DNA of 64,000 nucleotides from the NCBI RefSeq assembly GCF_003056305.1, contig NZ_PYVX01000004.1, forward strand, positions 124,001 through 188,000, written 5' to 3'. This document shows positions 38,203-45,669 of the stretch, in pieces (within the stretch, counting starts at the first letter, position 1; each line of letters starts with the position of its first letter). The notes beneath the pieces are model-generated. The model did not search any database. It was not told where the DNA came from and saw nothing but the letters and a program-made list of their open reading frames with translations. This stretch comes from Halomonas denitrificans. GTDB taxonomy: Bacteria; Pseudomonadota; Gammaproteobacteria; Pseudomonadales; Halomonadaceae. The translations under genes and the position numbers were made by a program.

Positions 38203-38541
38203 CTAGATCACGCCGTCCTCATCATCGCTGCCGGTCACCAGCTGCAGGCCGTTGAGCCGGCGCCGCAGGGTCTGGCGCTCCATCACCTTCTCCTGGGCGG
38301 GCTCCGGCAGGTCGGTGAAGCTGATCACCCCCTTGTCCATCAGCAGCTCGATCACGTCCTCCAGCACCCGCACGAAGGCCAGATCCGAGGCCTGGAAACG
38401 CGCCGCGCTCCTGCCGACCTGGCCCTCCATCAGGAAGGCCAGCAGCTCCGGAGAATCCGCCGCCAAATACTCCCGACACTCCGGCGTCTCCTCCCGGCTG
38501 ACCAGCTCGATGCGCTCATCATTGTCGCGCTTGATGTACAT
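38203..38541 (-). CDS. Small conserved protein beside lapD (unknown function)
   Basis: The 112-residue protein begins MYIKRDNDERIELVSREE and has a conserved-looking core SDLAFVRVLEDVIELLMDKG followed by VISFTDLPEPAQEKVMERQ. It resembles a small family common in Pseudomonas and relatives that is often mislabelled tryptophan synthase beta-like. No catalytic motif, signal or membrane segment is visible. It sits between lapD and lapA, with its own terminator. A role in the adhesion locus is only suggested by place. Confidence 0.82.
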   Translation of the reverse strand: MYIKRDNDERIELVSREETPECREYLAADSPELLAFLMEGQVGRSAARFQASDLAFVRVLEDVIELLMDKGVISFTDLPEPAQEKVMERQTLRRRLNGLQLVTGSDDEDGVI

Positions 38542-38593
38542 GAACGGACTCCTTGGAGCAAAAATTCACGGTTGGCTACACGGCTCGGCGTGA

Positions 38594-38630
38594 GAAAAAA
38601 GGCCAACGCCCGGCCAATGCCGGGCGCTGG
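38594..38630 (-). terminator. Terminator of lapA
   Basis: The stem CGCCCGGC / GCCGGGCG with flanking complementary CCA/TGG is followed on the minus strand by GGCC and six T residues, 17 nt past the lapA stop. Confidence 0.82.
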
Positions 38631-38646
38631 GGTCGGAGGTGGACGG

Positions 38647-41600
38647 TTACTCGATGTCGAGCTGATTGGTTTGGATCAGTGACTCGATAAAATCGGCAGG
38701 ATCAGCCCCGGCAGCGACACCCTCCAGCACGATGGTCTGATCGGCTCCGCTTATTCCACTCCCACCAGATGTCAAACCGCCTGTGGTGCTGATATGCAGA
38801 ACGGTATTGGTCCCGCTGTCCTCGGCCTGGATAAAGCTTGAGAGATCCGAACCGACATCCATGTTGCTCAGCAGGTCCGAGATATCCAGCTTGTCGGCAT
38901 TATCATCTACGCCAAAGCTGCCAAGGGTGAAGTCCGTGACACTATCCTCGGCCGGATCAGTAGTTGTACCCTGATCACCGAAGTTCCAGACGAAAGTATC
39001 CGCACCAAGGCCCCCAGCCAACACGTCATCGCCTTGCCCACCAAGAAAGGTGTCGCTGCTGGAAGTGCCAGCGACAACATCGTCACCTATCGTGCCGTTA
39101 ATTTTGGCATCAGAAGACTCCCCACCGAGAATAGTAACGCTCAACGTCTGTGATGCGGATGAATCCCCATCAGCATCGGCACCTTTAATGTCGAACTCAA
39201 AGACAGTGTCATCGGGCAAGAGGAGTTGATCGTACTCGACACCGTCGATCTTTCCGCTTCCCTGCTCGATCGTGAACGTGATCTTGGTAAAGTCCAGTGA
39301 CGGGTCAATGCTGACCCAGCCATCATTACTTAAAGGGGCAGTAAAACCTTTCTCTCCGGTATCGGTAACCCAACTCATCACAAAATTTGTGGAGCCTTGG
39401 TGTTTGATATCGAAACTAACGCTGTCAACCAAGACCGCATTGGTAAAACTTATAGCGAACTGTTCACCGGCATCAACATTACCACTGCCCACGCCGAAAC
39501 CAGCGCTTGTTGGCTTGAGAGTCTCCGCATTACCGATACTGCCATTTTCATTAGTATCAACGGCGCTGAAGGTGACATCTCCTATCACAAGATCCTCTAC
39601 GGCCTGCTGTCCATTTACGCTTGCGAAATTCACGGACTGGCTAGTTGATGGACGTGCCTCGTGTAACGTGAAGTCATAGGTACCGTCGGGCTTGACCGTT
39701 AGGGTAAAGAAATCGCTGCCGCTTACTTGTGCAAGCTTGGTTACCGAACCGTCAGCATTGATGCTGGTGATATAGGTGACCGAACCATTCAACGAGTCAT
39801 TGGTTGGGTCATTGACAGAGAGCTCTCCTAATCCATCTGTACCGAATTCAAGATCATGGAAACCCGTTACCGTCGTACCGCTCTCATTGGCGATAATCGC
39901 ATCCATGATGTTGGTGAAGGTCGGCCCGTCATCCAGGAAGGTGACGGTGAAGCTGTCCTGCGCCGGATCGCCTTCGTTGTCGGTGATGTTGGCGGTCACG
40001 TTCACCGTGATCGGGTCGTTCGGATCGCTGCCGTCCGGGTGGCTCATCGCCTGCAGCTGGGTCACCGTGTAGGTGCCGTCGCCGTTGACCACGATCTGCC
40101 AGTCGCCATTGTCGGCCGTCAGGGTGTTGGTGGTCCCATTCCAGGTCGCCCCGCTGGCACTCAGTGCCAGGGTGCCGGCGCTGTCGTTGCCGTAGGTGGT
40201 GCTGAACGCCTGGGTGTCGGCGTCCAGGCCGCCGGTCTCGTCGACGCTGGCATTGGCCACGGTCACGCTCGGCGTGGAGTCGGCGCCGATCTCGATGGTC
40301 AGCGTCGCCTGCGAGGTGTCGCCGTCGCCATCGGTGATCTCGTAGACCACCTCGATGCTGCCGGCCTCACCGGCCGCCGGGGTGTAGGTCACGCTGTCGG
40401 TCCCCGTCACCACGGCGCTGCCGGCCCCGTTGGTCGAGACGATGCCGGTGACGGTGGCGCCATCGACGCCCTGGGCGTCGTTGGCCAGCACGTTGTAGGT
40501 CACCGCGGTGTCTTCCGCGGTGGTGGTGCTGTCGTTGGCGGCCACCGGGCCGTCATCCAGGAAGGTCACGCTGAAGGTGTCTGTCGCCGGATCGCCTTCG
40601 TTGTCGGTGATGTTGGCGGTCACGTTCACCGTGATCGGGTCGTTCGGATCCGTGCCGTCGGGGTGCGTCATCACCTGCAGCTGGGTCACGGTGTAAGTGC
40701 CGTCGCCGTTGACCACGATCTGCCAGTCGCCATTGTCGGCCGTCAGGGTATTGGTGGTCTCGCTCCAAGTCGCGCCGGCGGCGCTCAACGTCAGGGTACC
40801 GGCGCTGTCGTTGCCATAGGTGGTGCTGAACGCCTGGGTATCGGACTCGAGACCGCCGGTCTCGTCGACGCTGGCATTGGCCACGGTCACGCTCGGCGTG
40901 GAGTCGGCGCCGATCTCGATGGTCAGCGTCGCCTGCGAGGTGTCGCCGTCGCCATCGGTGATCTCGTAGACCACCTCGATGCTGCCGGCCTCACCGGCCG
41001 CCGGGGTGTAGGTCACGCTGTCGGTCCCCGTCACCACGGCGCTGCCGGCCCCGTTGGTCGAGACGATGCCGGTGACGGTGGCGCCATCGACGCCCTGGGC
41101 GTCGTTGGCCAGCACGTTGTAGGTCACCGCGGTGTCTTCCGCGGTGGTGGTGCTGTCGTTGGCGGCCACCGGGCCGTCATCCAGGAAGGTCACGCTGAAG
41201 GTGTCTGTCGCCGGATCGCCTTCGTTGTCGGTGATGTTGGCGGTCACGTTCACCGTGATCGGGTCGTTCGGATCCGTGCCGTCGGGGTGCGTCATCACCT
41301 GCAGCTGGGTCACGGTGTAAGTGCCGTCGCCGTTGACCACGATCTGCCAGTCACCGTTATCGGCCGTCAGGGTGTTGGTGGTCTCGTTCCAGGTCGCCCC
41401 GCTGGCACTCAGTGCCAGGGTACCGGCGCTGTCGTTGCCGTAGGTGGTGCTGAACGCCTGGGTATCGGACTCGAGACCGCCGGTCTCGTCGACGCTGGCA
41501 TCGGCCACGCTGACAGTAGGAGTAGAGTCCTCAGCGACACTCAGTGTCACCGTGGCGGTCGCGGTGTCGCCGTCGGCGTCGGTGATGGTGTAGCTGAAGC

Positions 41601-43479
41601 TGTCATTGCCCTCGGCACCAGCCGCGGCGGTATAAGTGAAAGTGCCGTCGCCGTTGTAGACCACGCTTCCCTTGCCCGGTCCGCTGGCAATCACCACGCC
41701 TGTAGCCAGGTCGACGCCATCGGCCCCGCCGGTGTCGTTGCCGAAAACGTCGATACTTACGCTGCTGTTTTCGGCGATCTCGCCCACGGCATCATCAGCC
41801 GCCTGCGGAACATCATCGACGATATCGATGATCAGGGTACCGCTGGAACTCGAGCCGCCGACTCCCGTCAGAGACCCTTCAATGCTGTCGCTGACCCGCT
41901 CGTCACTATCCGCACCGCTGTGATCCTGCGCTTCCTTCAGGGTGTACTCGTAGGTGATGGTGGCGTTCACATCGCCGTCATTACTGCTGTAGCCGGTGAT
42001 GACCAGGGAACCCTCGCCGGTGTCGATCGGATCCGACGACTGATCGTTGAACTGCTTGAGCTCGTCCAGCGTGAAGGTCTGTCCACCCAGAGTGAGGCTG
42101 GCGATGCCGTCGGTGGCGAACACGCTGAAGCTGCCGCCGGCCGTCTCGCCATCACCGTCGGCGTTGGAGCCATCCGGCTCAAGGCCTGCCTCGTAAACTT
42201 CAGTGACACCGGGAATCCCGCGGGCCGCCACCGTGACCCCGGCGCTGTCCGCGGCCCCACCGATGGTGATGGTCAGGCTGGCCTGGCTGGTATCACCCTC
42301 GGCGTCGCGCATGGTGTAGGTCAGCGTCTCGCTGACGGCGTCGCTGGCACTCAGCGCCTGGACGTCGGGATCGCTGTTATCCAGTTCGAACCGGTAATCG
42401 CCATTGGCGTCCAGCGTCAGGGTGCCGTACTTGGCCAGCTCGGTAAGAGCCGCCCCGTTGTCGCCCCAGCCCACGAAGCTCGCCGGCGCATCGGCACCGG
42501 CGATGTCATTGACCAGCACGTTGCCGCTGACGACGCTGCTCTCGCCGTCCTCGACGAGGCCGGCCATATCGTCTTGAGCCTCCGGGCCGTCATCATTGAT
42601 GGCGATAGCGAGCGTCGCGGGCGCCGAGACATCGCCGTCGTCGTCGGTCACGCGCACCCCGAAGAGGTCCTGCAGCTGGTCGGCGGTGCCGACGGCACCG
42701 GTCCCCTCATGGTCGAGGGAATTGTCGCTGAGCGTATAGCTCCAGCTGCCGTCGGTATTCACCGTCAGCACGCCATAGACACCGGCCACCTGGGTGGCAT
42801 CGGCCAGGATCTCGACCCAGTTGCCATCGGCGTCCCGCACCTCGATAAGGGCCAGCAGGTCGCTGCCGGTATCGATCTGCAGCGCCCCGGACGTCGTCAG
42901 CGAGCCGCCACCGCTGCCATCGGTCAACGCCGACTCCCAGACCATATCGCCATCGCCGTCGAGATCGATGGTCTCGACGGTCGGGAAGGAATCCTGGACC
43001 TCATCGAGCGCCTGCCCCTCGACCTCGGACGTCCCCTCGAGGGTATTCAGGCCGTACTCGAAGGAGAGCGGATCGACGTTCTCGCTGATCCGCGCCAGGC
43101 GCACGAAGTCGTGTCCGCCGCCTGGCCCACCGGCGCCGCCGGCGCCGGCCGCGGTGGCATCGAGCCCCTCGAGCAGGTCACCCTCGCCCTCCTCGAGAGC
43201 CGCCAGCAGCGCCTCCAGGTCCTCGTCCTGGACGCTCGCCTCCTCCGCGGCCACCGGCTGCTCGGCGTCGAGATCGGCCGAGATGGCGACCTCCTGCCCG
43301 TTGCCGATCACGACGGGATCGAGGCCGTCAGCGAAGTCGAGGAGCACCCGGCCATTGTCCGAGGTGACAAGGGTCTCGCCCTCCTGCAGGGTGTCACCCA
43401 CCCGCAGTTCGCGGAGCTCGCCCGAGGCATCGCGCGCCCAGGCCTGGCCAGTGATGGAGATGATGGTAGCGATGGTCAT
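38647..43479 (-). CDS. lapA: LapA-like giant surface adhesin, type I secreted
   Basis: The 1610-residue protein has an N-terminal retention module (residues 1-105), a LapG site TAAG at residues 109-112, and a glycine linker. Next come Ig/cadherin/VCBS-like repeats, including two whole and one partial copy of a 208-residue unit that are almost identical. Near the C-terminus are RTX calcium repeats (GTIGDDVVAG, GGQGDDVLAGGLGADTF) and an aspartate-rich type I secretion signal ending NQLDIE. LapG-type cleavage between the two alanines would free it from the outer-membrane pore. The ATG at 43479 follows AGGGAG. At 1610 residues it is much smaller than Pseudomonas LapA. Confidence 0.95.
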   Translation of the reverse strand: MTIATIISITGQAWARDASGELRELRVGDTLQEGETLVTSDNGRVLLDFADGLDPVVIGNGQEVAISADLDAEQPVAAEEASVQDEDLEALLAALEEGEGDLLEGLDATAAGAGGAGGPGGGHDFVRLARISENVDPLSFEYGLNTLEGTSEVEGQALDEVQDSFPTVETIDLDGDGDMVWESALTDGSGGGSLTTSGALQIDTGSDLLALIEVRDADGNWVEILADATQVAGVYGVLTVNTDGSWSYTLSDNSLDHEGTGAVGTADQLQDLFGVRVTDDDGDVSAPATLAIAINDDGPEAQDDMAGLVEDGESSVVSGNVLVNDIAGADAPASFVGWGDNGAALTELAKYGTLTLDANGDYRFELDNSDPDVQALSASDAVSETLTYTMRDAEGDTSQASLTITIGGAADSAGVTVAARGIPGVTEVYEAGLEPDGSNADGDGETAGGSFSVFATDGIASLTLGGQTFTLDELKQFNDQSSDPIDTGEGSLVITGYSSNDGDVNATITYEYTLKEAQDHSGADSDERVSDSIEGSLTGVGGSSSSGTLIIDIVDDVPQAADDAVGEIAENSSVSIDVFGNDTGGADGVDLATGVVIASGPGKGSVVYNGDGTFTYTAAAGAEGNDSFSYTITDADGDTATATVTLSVAEDSTPTVSVADASVDETGGLESDTQAFSTTYGNDSAGTLALSASGATWNETTNTLTADNGDWQIVVNGDGTYTVTQLQVMTHPDGTDPNDPITVNVTANITDNEGDPATDTFSVTFLDDGPVAANDSTTTAEDTAVTYNVLANDAQGVDGATVTGIVSTNGAGSAVVTGTDSVTYTPAAGEAGSIEVVYEITDGDGDTSQATLTIEIGADSTPSVTVANASVDETGGLESDTQAFSTTYGNDSAGTLTLSAAGATWSETTNTLTADNGDWQIVVNGDGTYTVTQLQVMTHPDGTDPNDPITVNVTANITDNEGDPATDTFSVTFLDDGPVAANDSTTTAEDTAVTYNVLANDAQGVDGATVTGIVSTNGAGSAVVTGTDSVTYTPAAGEAGSIEVVYEITDGDGDTSQATLTIEIGADSTPSVTVANASVDETGGLDADTQAFSTTYGNDSAGTLALSASGATWNGTTNTLTADNGDWQIVVNGDGTYTVTQLQAMSHPDGSDPNDPITVNVTANITDNEGDPAQDSFTVTFLDDGPTFTNIMDAIIANESGTTVTGFHDLEFGTDGLGELSVNDPTNDSLNGSVTYITSINADGSVTKLAQVSGSDFFTLTVKPDGTYDFTLHEARPSTSQSVNFASVNGQQAVEDLVIGDVTFSAVDTNENGSIGNAETLKPTSAGFGVGSGNVDAGEQFAISFTNAVLVDSVSFDIKHQGSTNFVMSWVTDTGEKGFTAPLSNDGWVSIDPSLDFTKITFTIEQGSGKIDGVEYDQLLLPDDTVFEFDIKGADADGDSSASQTLSVTILGGESSDAKINGTIGDDVVAGTSSSDTFLGGQGDDVLAGGLGADTFVWNFGDQGTTTDPAEDSVTDFTLGSFGVDDNADKLDISDLLSNMDVGSDLSSFIQAEDSGTNTVLHISTTGGLTSGGSGISGADQTIVLEGVAAGADPADFIESLIQTNQLDIE
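39918..41528. repeat. Tandem 624-bp repeats within lapA
   Basis: Units at about 40905-41528 and 40281-40904 are near-identical, and a partial third copy spans about 39918-40280. The period is exactly 624 bp (208 codons). Each unit runs from STPSVTVANASVDETGG to the next ITDGDGDTSQATLTIEIG. Near-identity at DNA level indicates recent duplication or ongoing homogenisation, and the copy number may vary between strains or be collapsed in an assembly. Confidence 0.9.
43144..43155 (-). other. LapG cleavage site (TAAG) codons
   Basis: Codons for Thr109-Ala-Ala-Gly112 of the adhesin, within GLDATAAGAGGAGG. In Pseudomonas fluorescens LapA, LapG cuts between the alanines of a TAAG motif at almost the same distance from the N-terminus. 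Confidence 0.85.
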
Positions 43480-43570
43480 GAGCCGACTCCCTGCGTACGA
43501 CGCTCGTGCGAGGCCGCCCAAGGTCGGACGGCTGATACTCAGAAACTAGTGCAGCCGCGAAGGCCACACT

Positions 43571-43609
43571 ATTGTACCGATGGCCATGGCCAGGTCTGCT
43601 GGCCATCGG
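43571..43609 (-). promoter_or_regulatory. lapA promoter with a dyad over the -35 region
   Basis: On the minus strand TACAAT (43576-43571) is a good -10 box about 92 nt before the lapA start. No TTGACA-like box is found at the right spacing. In its place lies a perfect 10-bp inverted repeat CCGATGGCCA-N13-TGGCCATCGG (43577-43609). This is what an activator-dependent promoter would look like; the LuxR-type gene just upstream encodes a candidate activator. Confidence 0.5.
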
Positions 43610-43636
43610 CATGAGGCCGGGACTTACGACGAGGAC

Positions 43637-44245
43637 TCAGGCGGTTTCCCGATGCCCGAGCTTCAGGATCAGCTGCAGCCGATCGCGTACGCCGAGCTTG
43701 CGAAAGATGGCACCGAGGTGCGCCTTGACCGTGCGCTCGGTAATCTCGAGCCGACGCGCGACCTCCTTGTTGCTCTGCCCCTCGGCCACGGCCAGTGCCA
43801 CGATCCGTTCGCGCTCGGTCAACTCCGTGAGCAGCTCGTCCTGCTGTCGCGACTCGCCCCCCAGGGCCCGGTACGCACTGCCCATGACCCGGGCCAGCAG
43901 CTCGGGGGGCACCCAGATCCCCCGATGGCTCGTCACCAGCGCCATCTGTCGCAGCAGCTCGGGGGGCGAGAGGGCATGGGCGTAGCCGCGGGCGCCGGCA
44001 TCGAGCGCTCGCAGGGCCTCCAGCGAATCGGGGGTATAGCTCAGCACCTGGACGATGGCCCCCCGGCCACTCAGCAGGGTAACCAGGGTGGGCCAGGCCT
44101 CGAGATGGCTCATCACCCAGACGCTGTCGCCCTCCCCGACCTGGGCGCGAGCCTGCTGGCGACTGGCGAGGCGAATCTCGCCGAAGGCGGCGCGCCAGCG
44201 AGGACTCTCGTCACGGCCGTCAGAGACGAAGAGCTGTGTCATCAT
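43637..44245 (-). CDS. LuxR-type regulator with degenerate receiver domain
   Basis: The 202-residue protein has a C-terminal LuxR helix-turn-helix (LTERERIVALAVAEGQSNKE, then VARRLEITERTVKAHL, about residues 140-195). The N-terminal part folds like a receiver (LEALRALDAGARGYAHALSP) but lacks the phospho-acceptor: the strand normally ending in Asp reads SVWVMSHLE, and no Lys follows the later strand. It is therefore likely not controlled by phosphorylation. Its ATG overlaps the lapC stop (ATGA), so it is part of the lapBC operon, directly upstream of lapA. Confidence 0.9.
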   Translation of the reverse strand: MMTQLFVSDGRDESPRWRAAFGEIRLASRQQARAQVGEGDSVWVMSHLEAWPTLVTLLSGRGAIVQVLSYTPDSLEALRALDAGARGYAHALSPPELLRQMALVTSHRGIWVPPELLARVMGSAYRALGGESRQQDELLTELTERERIVALAVAEGQSNKEVARRLEITERTVKAHLGAIFRKLGVRDRLQLILKLGHRETA

Positions 44246-45669
44246 CGTTCTCCCATGGAATTCTCCCAGGCCCGCAGCACGGGCTTGAGCAAAAACTGCA
44301 TCACGGTGCGCTTGCCGGTCAGGATGTCCACCTGGGCCGTCATCCCCGGGATCACCTCCAACTCGCGGTGCTGCTGGGCGTCCTCGCGCGTGCGCACGCG
44401 CACCAGATAGAAGGTATTGCCCTCGTCGTCGGTGATGGTGTCGGCGCTGATGTGGTCGAGCTCGGCCTCGAGGCCGCCGTAGATGGCGAAGTCGTAGGCG
44501 GTCAGCTTGATGGTGGCCGGCTGGCCGGGCCGCAGGAAGGCGATGTCCTGGGGCGCGATGCGTGCCTCCACCAGCAGGGCATCGTCAGTGGGCACGATGT
44601 CGACCACCTCCTGACCGGGCTGCACCACCCCGCCGAGGGTATTGATCCCCAGGCGCTGCACCACGCCGTCGACCGGCGAGCGGATCTCCGAGAGGCGCAC
44701 CCGGTCCTCGAGCCCGGCGCTCGATTCATCGAGCGCGGCCAGCTCGCCGAGGGTGCGTGAGAGTTCGGTCCGCCACTCGTTGCGGGCGTTCAGCTCCACT
44801 TCCCGCAGCTGGGCCTGGGCCTCGTCGATCGCCGACTGCAGGCGTTCCACCTGGGCGGCCGCCTGGGTGCGCTCGCCGCTGGCCCGTGACACCTCGCGCC
44901 GCAGGCGCAGCACCTCGACCTCGGAGACGGCACCGGACTGAAGCAGGGGGCGCGTGAGGTTGAGCTCCTGGCTGGCCATGCCCAGCTCCCGGGCCGCGGT
45001 ATCCCGCCGCGACTGGGCCTCCTCGAGCTCGGCGCGGCGCTGGGCGAGCCGCTCCTGAAGAATGCTCTGCTCCTCGGCAAGCTTCTCGAGTCCGCTTTCG
45101 TAGAGCGCGCGCTCCTGGGCCACGATCGCCGGGGCCTGTTCGGTGAGCGACTCCGACGGCGAGAACGGCGACCCGGTGGCCAGTGCCCGCAGCCGCTCCG
45201 CGCGTGCCTGGAGCGACTGCGCCGTGGCGCGGTTCTCGCGAAAGCTGGAGAGAAAGCGCGTCGGGTCGATGCGCATCAGCAGCTCGCCCGCCTCGACGCG
45301 CTCGCCCTCGCGGACCAGGATCTCCTGCACCACGCCGCCGTCGAAGGACTGCACCCGCTGCAGCTGGCTGGAGGGGATCACCCGGCCCGTGCCGCGGGTC
45401 ACCTCGTCGATGGGCGCCAGCCAGGCCCAGACCAGCAGCGCCGCCACAGCGAGCACCACCACGTAGAGGAAGGCCCGGGCCCGGATCGGGTCCTGCTGGA
45501 GCCGCGCCCAGTCGGCGTCGCTCGCCCAGTCGCGATTGAGGTGCGCCGCACTGACGCGGCGGGCGAAGAGCCGGTCGATGAAGGGCCGGAACGGCCGCCC
45601 GCCCGTCTCGGAGAAGCGCCCGATGGCCTCGAAGCCCTGCTGCTCGGCGCTCTTGCGGGAGTCCGCCAT
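44242..45669 (-). CDS. lapC: HlyD-family membrane fusion protein of the LapA exporter
   Basis: The 475-residue periplasmic adaptor has one N-terminal helix (about residues 48-70, RAFLYVVVLAVAALLVWAWL), a lipoyl half-domain with GGVVQEILVREGERVEAGE, a long coiled coil (about 150-300), and a C-terminal beta domain with PGMTAQVDILTGKRTV. It bridges LapB to LapE. Its ATG overlaps the lapB stop by one base (TGATG), showing translational coupling. Confidence 0.95.
   Translation of the reverse strand: MADSRKSAEQQGFEAIGRFSETGGRPFRPFIDRLFARRVSAAHLNRDWASDADWARLQQDPIRARAFLYVVVLAVAALLVWAWLAPIDEVTRGTGRVIPSSQLQRVQSFDGGVVQEILVREGERVEAGELLMRIDPTRFLSSFRENRATAQSLQARAERLRALATGSPFSPSESLTEQAPAIVAQERALYESGLEKLAEEQSILQERLAQRRAELEEAQSRRDTAARELGMASQELNLTRPLLQSGAVSEVEVLRLRREVSRASGERTQAAAQVERLQSAIDEAQAQLREVELNARNEWRTELSRTLGELAALDESSAGLEDRVRLSEIRSPVDGVVQRLGINTLGGVVQPGQEVVDIVPTDDALLVEARIAPQDIAFLRPGQPATIKLTAYDFAIYGGLEAELDHISADTITDDEGNTFYLVRVRTREDAQQHRELEVIPGMTAQVDILTGKRTVMQFLLKPVLRAWENSMGER

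Noticed and set aside
43577-43609. The dyad before lapA as a terminator of the lapBC-luxR operon
   Set aside because: No T-run follows on the minus strand, and a -10 box follows directly instead. A regulatory role is more likely, although partial termination is not excluded.
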